DNA of 64,000 bases, from positions 40,568,982 to 40,632,981 of the forward strand of contig OW388293.1 in the NCBI GenBank assembly GCA_936450465.1. The letters run 5' to 3'. Numbering within the stretch: the first letter of the stretch is position 1; each line of letters starts with the position of its first letter. The stretch comes from Gibbula magus. Taxonomy: Eukaryota > Mollusca > Gastropoda > Trochida > Trochidae. A program made the translations under genes and the position numbers. Below the pieces are notes generated by a model. The model had not been told where the DNA came from and did not search any database. It was given only the letters and a program-made list of their open reading frames with translations. This document shows positions 1-13,805 of this stretch, in pieces.

Positions 1-3000
1 CAGTCTCTCACATCTTAGTTGATACAGTTTAAATGCGAGCAAGATTTCGGTTGAATTATAACCAGTGTTACAAATGTCTCCCCTCAATGGATTGTAGGGT
101 TGCTAAGCTATTTGTAGTAAGCACATACAAGCCCTAAACAAGTAAAATGAAAGTGTATTTCCGGTAAAGTGATAAGGCCAGCGAAAACATTATCCCGAGG
201 AACTGTAAATGTCAGTAACACATTCGGGTCACTAGGACAGGAAATTCATTTCATTCTAACTTCCCATTCCGATTGGCAGTCACGCTCTTGTTTAAAAAAG
301 TTTAAACTATTCAACATCGACGAAGAGTATTTGTTATTATTAATATTTTAACTTAAAACATTTGGTAATATATTGAAGAAAGTGGTTTACACTTGATGTT
401 CCCTCACATGGTTTGTAAGTCATCTTGAAATTAATCTGATTTGATTGACCTTAGAACGTATACCTTTGAAGCAAAAGTTGCAAACTCACTTGCTATACAA
501 GTATAGAGTTTAAAGGTTAAGTATAAAGCTTTTCTAAATGCACATTTACCTGCATTTCTATTGCACTTAATGCATTCCAATGCTATTATAAGATTTGCCA
601 ACAAATCCTGCATTAATGACTGCAGATTAATCACATGCACCATATTTGTACAGAAAGGTTTGATTGCTCTAGGCTAGTGTAACATGCCTAAACTGCAATA
701 AAACCTGAATAAACGTCAGTTTGTACATGATCATGTATTCATGGACAATGTAATAAAATCAAAATAGACAGTGATAACATATTTTAAAATATTGTTATGT
801 TGAGGTTTGTATGAGTTGTGTGATTGGGAGAGTAATCATGCTCTTCCAAAAAAGTTATATCAAATATGATTTATTTTGTCCCAAAAAAAGTTATCAAGGA
901 TTATATTCATTATATTTATAAGTACTGAAAGATTGCTGAGAGATGACTTCTTTTAATTCAAACTGCAGTCAAGATTTTGTTCCCTTGTTCCTCTGTGTCA
1001 CTGTATTGCTCATATTACAGTGGGTGCCACTTTATAGTTGGGAGAGATGTTGGAGATGTTGATGATGTTGAGCTTATTTTTCTAAAAAAAACTCCTAAGA
1101 AGTACAATTTACTTTTCTTAAAATAATAATTGAAATTAATTTTACTTTTAGAATTACAAAATAATTAAAAGCAAAATAGGTTACGGTAATCTCAAAGTTA
1201 TAAGATAGAGAAATTTAAAATGTTATCTGCCAATAGAATCTTATCCTATTAGGAAATTGAACAGTAATTGTAAGTATATAAGCTACAAAACTGCTTTAAG
1301 CCTTTCGGCACATTTGCCTCCATGAAAGAGTAACACCATCATAGAACAATTTTGAGATTTCATTGATTTTCTCCTTGTTGAGTCAGATTATGTCACCGAT
1401 TTCACCTATCAATCAAACCGTCTGACCCTAAGTAGCCTAGGGAGTCAATGTACTGAGCTTATGAAATATGTGAATCAGCTTAACTAAATAGGTCATTCAT
1501 AACTTTGGGTTAATAAATTCGGCATACTTTCATGTTAAAAATGAAGCCTTCATTGTCACATTTTATAAAGGGAATTTGTTGATCTTGAAGGAATATCTTC
1601 AATATGACAATTTCAATAATAATTTCCTTAAAATCTTTGAAATTTATCAACAGAATTTGTTCCTTTCATAATAATCAAGAAGTTGTTTTCAAGAATTCAA
1701 TGGTCAGTTTGAATGAAGATTTTAATACTCATTAAAATAGAAACATGTAAAAATGAACAAAAAGAAATAAGAATTTCCAAGCTTTCAAATGACATGTATA
1801 TATGATCAATGATATTTAGTTATTGCGATATGACATTGTCAAAAAATATATAAAAATATCAACAATAATCAAACACAAAGTGAATTCCGTTAACAAAGAC
1901 ATTCAACAGTTATACTTTTCACACCAAGATCAATGGGGATCAATGAGGATCATTTAGGATCAACAGACAGTTATAAAAAAAAGGGCTCTCCTTCGGGCCA
2001 CTTTTCTCTCCATTAGTAGATAGCAGCAAAGCCCATTGATACAATATAGGTGTGTCAAGATAGATTAGCCCTGGGCTCGTGATGACAGAGTTACTGTGCC
2101 TGAAATGCCTTCAAGCTTTACTGGGCAAACGATCTGATAAACGTCATTGTATCCATTGGCCGTGTTTAGTGGTCAGTACAGTCCGATACATATCTTTGTA
2201 TTGAGTGACTGTGGCTGACTTTGTGACTAAACTTTAGCATTTTGGTTCAGATTACTCATATGATAACCATAACGAGTGTCATCTATATGATGTGTGCATT
2301 TGTGCTTATAAAATATTTCCATTGAGTAACTGTGTCTTACCCAAGTTTATCCACATAGCTCTAAAAAATAAGTTTTACACTCGGAAAGGTGGACATTTCA
2401 AAACACATGCAGTTTATGTATAACCCTGGTTCACTGACATGTAGCCAAACTTTTATAATATTAGACAAGAATATTAGAAAATCATCATGATCATCATCAT
2501 CAACAACAACAACAATATCATCATCTCTAACAAGGAGAACTGGGTTCTTGAGAAGTGCCACTTCCCTTTGGCTAGTAGTCAAGAGGCTTTTTCACATACA
2601 ACGTTGATATACATCTTTTGTATCCATCAGCTTTGTCGGTCAAAAGCCTGTAGATCAGAACCTCTATCTGATGATCAGCGATGTTACTATTGTGATGGTC
2701 GTCACTTCAAATTGTAGTGCTTCTATACCTTGTGAGATAGAATCTGCCCTGTGTCGTCCATATCAGTGAAACTCTTGAGGGGTGACCAGTTAGATGTAAC
2801 ATTGAAGCTATTGTGGGTTAGTTGGATACTATAGCGATGGTCAACCTATTCTACTGTCAGTTTGGTTACATGAGTAATTTGTGTAGAAGGAAATGTCAAA
2901 GGTTCTACCTTCCCAAAGGAAGAACTTGGAAATAGTCTTGTTATAAGAACACTTGAATAATGCAGGGGCCTTAGATATTCATAGTGAGGGTTGTAACTTC

Positions 3001-3466
3001 CAAAATTCAGAATACATCATATACTATTAGTAATTTGATATTTATTCAATTCATTTGATTACTCTTGGTAATAAAATCCACCTGAGGGATGCTAGTTTCA
3101 GCCATCATGACATCAGTAATGGCTTCAAATTTGACCATTTGTCACAGTACAGTATAGTTCTTTCTGTAGTTGTGGAGTCCTATTGGTCAAGATATGAACA
3201 GTTTTGTCATTCAGGCCCTCTTTAAAAGATAAAACTGTCATATTTTTTAAGATAGAAATTTCATGATATGTCATTGACATCATATGGGGTCTCCAACAAT
3301 ATGATCTATCACCCTGATAATCCACCACCCCATATTTTAACCAATGGTTATCACCATAATATCCTGGTATGTCGTGAGTCATGTGTGAGGATTGCACTGT
3401 GTAAATGTACGGCTAATCTCAGGTGAGAGGATAAAAATTTGGATAGATAAAAAAGGCAGGTAAACT
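1..3466. other. Non-genic AT-rich DNA
   Basis: No exon-like reading frame is supported here. Open frames are short (60-90 codons), occur on both strands and show no family resemblance. A short TCA/CAA microsatellite lies at about 2483-2527. It could be intergenic DNA or part of a long intron. Confidence 0.6.
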
Positions 3467-3468
3467 TA

Positions 3469-4832
3469 CCGTATATTACTGTGTATAAGACGACTTTTTT
3501 ATACCAGAAAATAGGGGGTCAAAGAAGGGGGTCGTCTTATACACAAGGGCTATGTTTCAGAAGAAGAAATTTTGAAGCTTCATTGACGAACTCACGATGT
3601 TGAAACCGGAAACAGCAATACAGTCAACTCATGTTTACAAAATGGAAATAAATATTTATAAATAATTATTATGTATTATTATGTTATTTTTTGTAGTACT
3701 ATATGGAGTTAAATACATAAAATATATTTGATAATTCATTTAAAAATAATAAGTTGACGGACCAAAAGTGGTACCAGCAGTCAAGCAAACGATCGATAAA
3801 TTCAGTGACGTGGACCAATGAAATTCTACAACTTATCAATTCATTCATGACGGGGACCAATGAAATTCTACAACTAACCTATTCATTCATAAAACTTGAC
3901 AAGCTTATCTCGATCACGTGTCATTGACGTAATGTTAATTCCAATCAGGGCAGTTATTCATTCATGTATCCGGTAATTATCTTAGCTTTGTTGTGTTCTT
4001 ATCAGTAATTGGTCTGTATATCCTTCTCTGGATTGAAGTGTCAACGTTAAATAAACATGTCTTTAGCTTGAGAAGTTCACTGCATTGAGTGGCCCCTCGC
4101 TATAACACATGTTGGGAGCCATACTGACAGCCGCGTAATAGAGAATCAGCGGTAAAGCGAAACCAGAGTTGGAATGTAAAATAATGGCTTGACTTCAGCT
4201 ATCAAACATTACCAACCTTTCAAGGCATTCTGCAGTATTAAATACAACTAGTTCAACTTTGTTTATAAGAAGGACAAATATTTACATCACTGCGATAGAA
4301 ATCTAGACATTAAATTTTGCTTGGCTTCGGACATGCGCAATCAAGCATGGTTATCAAAGCTCTTCGCACCATTTTTATCATATAAACACTGAAGCGACTT
4401 CTAAATCTGTGTATGGAGTATCGGCTTTGTTTAGATGTTTTACATGGCGAATATTTACGATAGATTGTTGACTGTAGTGTTGCTAATCTCGCTTGAACTG
4501 ACAAGAAAATGACAAATCATTAAAAAATAAGAACAAACACAGTAGGAAAACGTATGTAATTTTTATTTTGGTAAATTTAAAACAATTTATTTAAAAAACA
4601 AACGATTATAACAAAACATTTATGTCATGTTACTTAAAAAAGTACCGGTATCAACTTACCGTTACCAAATCTTACCAACGTGTTTTCCCATCATGGCATG
4701 TCGACCTGTTTCCACGATTGCTAGAAGGGGGGTCGTCTTATACATGAGATACATGGTTTTTACCTGATTTTAGGGGTCTGAGAAAGGGGGTCGTCTTATA
4801 CACAGGGTCGCCTTATACACAGTAATATACGG
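3469..4832. mobile_element. Non-autonomous TA-flanked DNA transposon (Tc1/mariner-pogo type)
   Basis: The element is 1364 bp with terminal inverted repeats of 26 bp that differ at one position (3469-3494 versus 4807-4832). It is flanked by TA on both sides (3467-3468 and 4833-4834), the target duplication typical of the Tc1/mariner/pogo superfamily. A subterminal motif, gggggtcgtcttatacac, recurs near 3525, 4729 and 4785. The interior has no transposase-like reading frame; the longest frame, 64 codons on the minus strand, is not recognisable. It is therefore probably a deletion derivative mobilised in trans. Superfamily assignment rests on the TA duplication and TIR style only. Confidence 0.8.
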
Positions 4833-5013
4833 TAGTTGTAAATCTAGGAGAAATAGAAATGTAGTTTTAACCCTAAATGTAGTTGTAAATCTAGGAGAAA
4901 TAGAAATGTAGTTTTAACCCTAAATGTAGTTGTAAATCTAGGAGAAATAGAAATGTAGTTTTAACCCTAAATGTAGTTGTAAATCTAGGAGAAATAGAAA
5001 TGTAGTTTTAACC
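4833..5013. repeat. 47-bp tandem repeat, about 4 copies
   Basis: The phrase gttgtaaatctaggag recurs at 4835, 4882, 4929 and 4976, an exact 47-bp period with almost no divergence between copies. The unit contains ttaaccctaa, which resembles a telomere word but is not itself a telomere array. The array begins directly at the right end of the inverted-repeat transposon. Confidence 0.92.
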
Positions 5014-5749
5014 CCTATCTTGCTGGTGCGGGAATATTCTAAGGAGATGATGTTTTCTGGTTCTACCAATTTAAGATAACATTTAACACTGACAATACAA
5101 GAAGAATTCCAGATGTAGTCAGCTGTAAGAGCGATCTCTTTATGAAAATGAAATGTATTGTCCATGACCAAATAAAAGAAATAATTGAATAAACAAAATG
5201 ACCAAAAATTAGGGTTAAATCTAACCTTTTTCCTAATTAAATAATATTTTTGGGTATGATATTCACGATTCTTCTATGATAAAAGACTATTCCCTAATTC
5301 TTAAAACAGAAGGTCAGCAACTCAGGAATTGTTTTGGCATAAATTCACCGACTGGGTCAAGTACGGTTAGTATGTGACATAATTCCTCAAGTCAGTCCTC
5401 CAAGTCTACTGGAGGGCAACAATGTTGGTGGGCTGTTCTCTTTCTCCTCCTAGATTACTGTAAGAGTAAATCTTCAAAGGGGAATCTCCACTCAAGGTCT
5501 ACCCTGTGTCGACTGTCCAGTTACTGTTGAATAATATCAAAGTTGACTCAAAATGGCTGATATCAGGAGATTAAGCCTGATCAACATGCCTTGTAGGATC
5601 AGCTGTTGCCTTGACACTTTGCCCACAGTCTATTGCTAACTGTTATGTAAAAATAGCAACACATGTCTGGCCACTCCATCAAGACAACAACTGATTGGGA
5701 ATAGACTACTGGACAGATGTACAGTTCACACTGTTGTGTCCCTTGATGT
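5014..5749. other. Non-genic interval
   Basis: No supported gene, RNA or clear repeat is seen in this stretch. Confidence 0.5.
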
Positions 5750-6580
5750 CCAGCCGGGTGCCACTTTGTACCACTTTGTACCACTTATTGAAACACTTGT
5801 GTATCAGTAGTGTCTCATTTGTCACTTTGTATCAATTACATGAACACTTGGTCAAGATACGCTTGGAGCTCTTAAACTTCATTATAAAAAAAATAATTAA
5901 AAATTGTGTTTCAGTGATCATTCATTCTGTAATTATCTATTTCCTGACCACTCAATCAAGATTATTGCAAGTTCTGGCCACAAATTTGTGCAACAGATGT
6001 CCACTTTACATTGTTTTCTTGTCTTGATCTCCAGTGATTTGGCACTTTGTACAAATTACATGAATATTTGTATCTAATCATGACCCCCAAGATTCACACG
6101 TTTCACGTTTCCCCGATATCCAGCTGTTCAATGCTTTGTACCAATTACATCAACACTTGAGTATACGTGTCTAGTAATTTGGCTCTTTGTACCAATAATG
6201 GAAACAATGGTGTATCAATGGTGCCTCATTTGGCACTTTGTGCCAATTACATGAGTATTACAACAGAGTATCCATGCTAGCCAATTTTGAGTGCTTTGCA
6301 GAGTGTTTTGCAATTCCTTTTCTGTCATTATAACCATTGTCCATTTGTGACTACTGACCACAAAGTTGTGAAACCATTATCCACATCACATTGTTGTCTT
6401 ACCTTGATGTTCCAATATTTGTCATATTAACATTTGTGCATCAATCAGGACCAATCAATTGGCATTTTGTATCAATTACATGTGTGTATCAATTGTCTTT
6501 GCAAACACTTGTTTGTATCTGTGTATGAGTGTTTATCATTTGTCACTTTGTACCAATTACACAAACACATGTGTGTTAGT
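5750..6580. repeat. Degenerate tandem repeat (cactttgtaccaattacatg family)
   Basis: A core similar to cactttgtaccaattacatg followed by aacacttg recurs near 5821, 6040, 6132, 6181, 6231, 6461 and 6542 with many substitutions and irregular spacing of roughly 50-220 bp. Open frames here, including 110 codons at 5695-6027, follow the repeat and have no coding character. It looks like an old decayed minisatellite. Confidence 0.65.
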
Positions 6581-7822
6581 GGTTGCCAAACTTGAAATCC
6601 CTATACTTAATTGACTCGCATTTACTACAAATTATCACACGTCTGCATAACGGTAGAACCCAATTCTATCATTCTTATAACCATCCATCAATTGAGCATC
6701 TGTTCTTCATTTATGTCCCATCCCGCATCCTACAAAAATCAGCATGTCAATACCCCTTTAAAATCAGTTGCTCTGACATTTGCATCTCTGTACTTGACTC
6801 TCCCACCTACAGTAACCAGGCAGTGTTATGAGCATTGATGTAACAAGAGAGTCTGGAGAGTGTTCAGGATGTCTGAAGGTGTGGCAGCCATTGTCTCCAG
6901 TTTGCGTTCACGTTGTCAATCAGCATGGCAATGTTACATGAGGAGAAGGAAGGGTTGAGATCCGTTGCCACACAAGTAGGAGTAGTTGTCATTGTGATGG
7001 AGAGTTAGGCAACCCAATGCACTTCAGAGTTGAATGGTCACACAATTATTTCAGGATTGGCGATTTGGAGCCCATAAGTGTTTCATAACTATTTTCTTGC
7101 AAAGTCTGTAGTGTTGTGAGCTTTTGTTCCTGTAGTCATTTATCTGAGACAATGTGAGTTTAGGTTGGACACAAAAGGATTATTAAGCCTTCATGTTAGA
7201 TAATTCAAATAGGTCGTTGAATATAACCAAAGAGTATTTTTGCTTCAGCATGAAGGTAATCAAGACCTTGGTTGTATTTGAGGCCTCTGTAGTCTTTGAG
7301 GATATATGGCATAAGTGTGCGTCAGCATCAGTCTCTAAAACTGCTCAGCTTATTTCGTTTTCATGCATAAATGTAGCTCATATTTTCTGTTGATTTCAAG
7401 TGTTTGAGGCAATGTCACTTGAGGGTGAGCTGTTATATCATTGGCAGAAAAGTTTAAGCTTTTACAAAATGTCAAGTAACTGTGTATATCCTTTAGAAAA
7501 ACTCCAAAAGGGCTCAAACTTCCTGAAAAGACCCAACACTAACAAGGGAACCGTTACGTCACCATAGACATTAAATGGTATTCAGCATTTCCTGGTTTGA
7601 ACAGTCAGCATTAAAGAGGTCCATATCATAATGGATACTAAATTACACCTTGTCTCAATAAAGATGAGGTGGTATATCCTAAACTGCCCAGTGAAGGCTT
7701 ATGTTGACAATCTCTAATGGCCTTAATAACATTAGATAACAACCATGGTGACACTAAGATAGCATGGGAAATCTGGACGCTTGTCGATGCAATGACCACT
7801 GTGAAGGTCTCGATCTTTGATC
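6581..7822. other. Non-genic interval
   Basis: Only short overlapping frames occur on both strands; no gene is supported. Confidence 0.5.
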
Positions 7823-8660
7823 TCAATTGTAATTGTTATGAGGGTCAGGTAGATGGGGATTTAATGGTTCCTTGAGGTCATTCACTCCACTTGCATCCTC
7901 TTCCGTTGTTGGAGGTATACACTGTATACTGTACACTGTATGAGGCTGGATGTATTGAGGTATTAAGGGTGATGTCAGATGTTGGAGATATGTTTTGTTT
8001 TTGTGGGCATTAAATGTTCCTGGAGGTGACTCACTCTGCTTGCATGTACTTCTGCTGTTTAAAGTCAGTTGATATATAGCTGTACTGTTACAGCATGAAA
8101 TGAATTGAGTTTTAGGGTGATGATAAGAAATCTTCCCCTGAAATTTGTTCACTCTCATTGGAAGTGTCTCAGATATCGGGATGGATATATAGCTTTACTG
8201 CTGCAGCATTATATGAGTTTTAGGGTGATGATAAGACATCTTCCCTTAGAAGTAGTTTAATCTCATTGAAGGTGTCTCAGATATAGGGATTGGGACAGTG
8301 AGGTGCATGCGGTGCATGATTGAGATGCAGGGGATCTTTATGATACTGAGAATGTTACTCCAGGTCATTCAGTGGGTGCATCTCCTTTCTTTGTATCATT
8401 ATGAGAGGTTGTATGAAAATGGCTGGAGATTGAGGGTTTATTGTATTATAGGGAGACCATTGTAGATGCTGTTATGAAGGTCATTGACTTTACATACATC
8501 CTACTCCATTGTTATCATTGGTCAATCAGTTAACTGTTATGGGGCCTACTGGTGGACTGATGGGAGGATGGTAATTGTCCCCCGAGGTTATTCACTGGAC
8601 TTGCGTCTCCCTCTATTGTTGTTGAAGTCTACTGTACAGTGACACTGTGGGTTACATAAG
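7823..8660. repeat. Degenerate repeats with a ~110-bp tandem duplication
   Basis: A motif like ggtcattcactccacttgcatc is repeated in decayed form near 7877, 8025, 8366 and 8587. Within the block, 8068-8181 and 8186-8290 are a tandem duplication sharing gatatatagct, tttagggtgatgataaga, tctcattg and gtgtctcagata. The minus-strand open frame of 111 codons (7823-8158) is a by-product of the repeat and resembles nothing known. Confidence 0.6.
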
Positions 8661-11600
8661 GTGTACACAGGGCAAGAGGATGAGGAGGTGATAACAGACA
8701 TCAGCCAACGGCTGGTGATTGTAATGAGATATGGGTACTGAGAGACAAACATGGCCGCCACTATACCCTTGAAACTTCTGTAACGTAGACCGATGATGGT
8801 TATTGCAGTTACAGTGATCTAAGAAGATCCATGGTTCATTGTTTACCCTTTGACTCTGATAGGACCTTCTGTTGCCTTTCATGGTGGAACTATTTATTCA
8901 ATTGATGAATAGTAAGATGTACACAATGAATTACTGACCATTTCTACAGACAAAGAAAAGTGAGAAGATTATAGACAGATATATACAAATTAAAGAATTA
9001 TTTGTAGTAAAGTGTAGAAGAGGTGACACTTTGGAAGACAGGGAGATGTGGATCCTGGTATTGAAGCTATAGGACCATGATTGACATTTCCTTATCTTCT
9101 TACATAACAGGGGTGATGGTGGATAATGAGATTTGATAATCCTTGGGCAACCATAATGATAGGTTAATTGCATTATCACTATAGAAGGCTGATAGTGTTA
9201 ATTTGGTGATAATTTGGTGGTATTTTAGTATGGAGAGGATCGACTTTTCTATGAAGGGAATCTTGGATAGAATAAGGGATAAAAGTATTTAAGATTGGCC
9301 TTTTGATACTCTTTTGATATGTTTTGATATTGAACTGAATTATATTCTTCTCAAAGCATAAACAAAAAGGAAGTTTTAAAAATCATTTATTCATCATCAT
9401 CATAATTTTAAAATGATCATTCCTGTTTTCTAATATGTCCTCCGTGGAGATTACTCACTCCCCATGTCAGCAACAATGGAAATTGACATGTCTATGGACC
9501 GTTCCGTCAACTTTTTCAACAAATGAGTAAAACTTTGTAAATTCATTTAATTCATTGATGCAAGAAATATATAAATATAAGAGTCAATATGACAGCCCTT
9601 TAGCTTAAGGCGAAATTCAAATTTGTATGTCTCATATCGTTTTATGATTGACAGCTGTACTGACTCATCTTTGTGAAATTTGCCATCAACAGTGCTGATT
9701 ATAAAGTGGGAAGTTTTTATAACTGACTTTCTCACACAAATATGGACATATTCCATAATAACTGAATGAGAAGGGTCTCTTTAAAATCTATGACACATAC
9801 CGGTAAGTATACTTTGTCAGGTGCTTTTCTTAGCGATGAGAACTATTTACGTCAATTTACAATTTTCATTCATTTCATCGGTTCATTCACTGTATAAACC
9901 TATATGGTATCAGTCACATCACGGAACATTGGGTAGAGTTAATAGCACGCTCAGCGACTTAAGTCAGGATGATTGTCGCAATATTATTAGCTACATCCCA
10001 TTGTTCGAAATCAGCGAATCATGTCTTGAAATATACAATTATGATTTTTAAATGTATAATTATGTACCTGAAATATACATCCCACAAAAGAGTAATGATT
10101 CAAAAGTAAAAGCTTGCTATATTATCTTATTTCTGAACAAATGAATGTTGCCGTTTACACTACGAGTTACAATAATATGAAACCTGTTAGTCTGCTATTA
10201 TATTTAACGTATTTATTATATCTCCTTTGTGGTAACATGATTCATATCATTTTGAAGAGAGGAGCATCCCATCCTTTTATGGTAACTTCTTAGTCAGTAT
10301 AACAATATAATAAAAAAAAATATTAACAATTTACGCATAAATATCTGATGAATATACAAAGACGTGCATAAAAGCAAAAGAAGAGTAACAATATGCTTAT
10401 AACATTAAAATCTATCTGGGAACATCTACATTTGGAAACTCCCCCCTCCCTTACCCTTCTTGAGTATCATTACTTTTTATTAGATTTTTGGTAACAACTA
10501 TAAGGATTCCTTTGCTTATTGAATTAGAAGACAGGTAAAATGTACTTACTGACTTCTGGGGATATTTTATACCTAATGCCTGACTTGTAAGATCATTGCG
10601 TGTTAAATAGTGGAGATGTATTGATATCGATTGATATCGTATGTACTCTCTGTACTGTTTGTTGGTTCATCACACATGTGTGCTGATAACATTCTTGGAG
10701 CTGGCATGGAATTGCCATTGCATGTCCACTGAGAAAAACAGTATAAATTTTGTGCGTGTAATGACGAAACAGTCATTGTAGAATATAATGATAATCGTTT
10801 AGAACTAGATTTACCTGATTACATTATGGTTGACAAACAGTACCAGGATTGAACCAATCCTTGACAGGTAAAAACCAATCTTGAAATCAATGTTTTTTAG
10901 GCACTTTCATCTAAAAGAAACTAGAGTGTATGATTTTGAGGAAGTTGGAATTACATGTTAGGATGTTTGAGGAGCATCATCTATAAATTTCTGGTATTGA
11001 GAATACAAAATGAGGAAAAAGAAGACTTTTTTTAATGGAAAATACAAACTCATAAGAGAAGACAGACTTTGATGGATGATCAGTAACTTTAATTTAACAG
11101 AAACTTCTTTTTCAAACAGAAATTATAGCTGTAAAAATCACAAGAGCAGAAGTTACCCTGTTTGACCTAACCCATGACTGAATGTAAACTATCTATGATC
11201 TGTGGCATCATCCAATTGTTACTCTCAAATATCATTACATATACCTGTGGTAGGACATGCATTTCTTCAGTCTAGCCTACCTGGCTGTGAACTTGGTTCA
11301 TCTGTTCAAACAATGTCCATATTTGTGCAATTGATTTCTGCTTTTCAAGATGGCCGCCATTGTTTTTGCACATTATTGAACCAGACTGTTTGCTCTGTTG
11401 TGCAACCGGGATGATATGTATTTATAAAGCAGGTCAATATTGTCCTTGTTATAACCGTTGTCTGTAGGGTGTGTAATAAATGGAGAGCATTTAGAGCATG
11501 AACAAAAATGTTTATGGTATTATACGTTTAGCTAGTCTATATGATTTCATTAACCATTCTTAGTACTCAGTTTACAGCATATATATCACAAAGAAAATAA

Positions 11601-13469
11601 ATCCTGATATAGATATGTTCTGGTTTAAACAATATTTATTCATGTACTTAGGTACAGGGGGATATGGTGTTGATCCTTAAATGTATCCTTATATATATAT
11701 GAGTTAGTTAGTTAAATTGTTGAATGAACACTATTCCAAATCATTCTTATTGGTGTCAGTACAGTTTATTAATAATGTTATTAAGTAAGCAAGGGATTAA
11801 GTAACCTTGTTTATGAACCTTCTAAATCTTATTCATGAACAGATTAATAATGTTGTTTATTGTTGCTGTTGACAGTAAATAGTGCCCATCAATGGCAACA
11901 TATTTATCAAGCTTACCAACATGGAGGTGTTTTTGTTTATGAGATTTTTCTTCATGACAATAGAGCACAATGCACAGGTATGAATATCAGCACCTAGATC
12001 AGACTTATACCTGTAGTGACAGGTGTTTCAACAATACATCTATAGTGACACCTGTCCATTGTAAAGGTGTACAAGCACAAATCTCAGGTAGATTAATGGA
12101 ATATAAAAATGAAATAAAAAGAATTTATGTGTATGATGCATATATTTATATTTATGAAAATATATATTGCAGAAATAAATATAAAAATAAAGAGCTATTT
12201 AAATTCATAAATTTATATTGATATACAGTAGTATTGAATAAAGATATTTTGGAAATATGATATAACATTGTTACAACCTCAACACAATCAAGATTTGTTT
12301 GGCACTGACATACATTATTTTATTTTTAAGATATATATATTTTTTGTTTAAGTCAAAGTTTACAACTACATTACTATATGTCAGTAGTAAACCTGGTTTT
12401 CATAGTGCCATGCCCTTTTCATCCACATCACAAGTTTTTACTTAATTTGTTAATGATTATTTCATCAATGGCTTGTTTTGACATGAAAGACCACACTGAC
12501 ATAGAGATGATTATATTACAATATTTCTTCACCCAAACCTTAGCATGCAGTTATCATTTAATATGATTTACCCAGCTTAGTAAAAGGCTAAGGCCATATT
12601 CTCTACAACAGCCACAACGCCAATATTACCAGGTTTGTAAATGACTATTTCATCAACCCATTTGTATGGCATGAAAGACTTCATTGAGAAGATAATAATG
12701 TTGCACAGTGTATTACCTGCATTGGATGGGGTTTGAAATGCTAATAATGGCTGTCACAATAGAACCATGAATAACTTGTTATCAGGACCTTCAATACAAA
12801 TGCAAATGTGTATTGTATTATGGAGTACATGTTGTAGTTTACTTTATAAATGTTTCTACAATTGAAGACAAATTGTGTTACTTTTATTAGTTTACTAAAT
12901 AATAGAGTAATGGAAGTTACTGTGATCATTTTGCAAGATTTTAACAAAGTGATAATTCATTGAAACCCAATAATGTCATTATAACAAATAAGAGCAAATA
13001 ATTTAATGGTTTTAAAACAAGGTACGCATTTGTGTATATATGGTTTTAAATAGAAGATCTTAAATTAATATTATCAAATATACAAAATGCTGTTAAATAA
13101 TTGACAATCTTAACATCATTATCCGTCACTGCCACTGAATGATAAAATAATTGAGATCTCTTAATAAAGCCACTACAACAATATTTAATTACACTGATAA
13201 TAACAATAATCAACAGAACTTGATAAAGACACCAACAATATTTAATTACAAGAATAATACGGTTATTTCCCCAATTATAATCCATGTCCGTCAATTGATA
13301 CCCGACACCATCAATGTCTCTCTGACCTCTGGCTATAAATAAGACATGAGAGATTAATCAAGTCGCTAACAACAATAACAATGAAGGGTGCTGACACATG
13401 AATAATGAAGTAATAAGGGAGGGGCGTTGTTGCTTCATGGTCTTTTGTTTTGGGTTATGTGCTGTTTTG
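8661..13469. other. Non-genic AT-rich DNA
   Basis: No exon with convincing splice sites or family resemblance is visible. The stretch 12100-12350 is very AT-rich. Confidence 0.55.
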
Positions 13470-13805
13470 TTCTTGGTTTATTGGTGTTTTGTTCATGATG
13501 TTTCTTAATTTCAATGTTTTCACTGGTTAGTGTGTTTTTTTGTATTTGACTTCTTTGTGGGTTTTTTTAGCGTTATCTTTACTTCTTGTTCTTGACCTGT
13601 AGATGGCTTGTTCTTGACCTGTTGAAGTTTTGTTCTTGACCTGTAGATGGCTTGTTCTTGACCTGTTGATGGCTCGCTCTTGACGTGTTAAAGTTTTGTT
13701 CTTAGGATTGTATGTGTTTTGTTGTTGTCTTCTTGGTGTTTTGTTCTTGAGAAGTACTTTTAATGCTTCAAGGACTGTTGATGTACAGTTCTTGACTTGT
13801 GTCAA
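13470..13805. repeat. Minisatellite built on ttgttcttgacctgt
   Basis: The word ttgttcttgacctgt, alternately followed by agatggc and tgaagtt/tgatggc, recurs about six times between 13585 and 13700 with a period of about 22-25 bp. Looser tgttttgttctt copies flank it on both sides. The 92-codon minus-strand frame across it is low complexity (repeated QVKNKT/RSRT-like blocks) and is a repeat artefact. Confidence 0.8.

Noticed and set aside
4861..5012. ttaaccctaa words suggesting an interstitial telomere
   Set aside because: They occur once per 47-bp unit within unrelated sequence, not as a tandem hexamer run.
13527..13805. 92-codon minus-strand frame rich in K, R, T and Q
   Set aside because: Translation of the ttgttcttgacctgt minisatellite.
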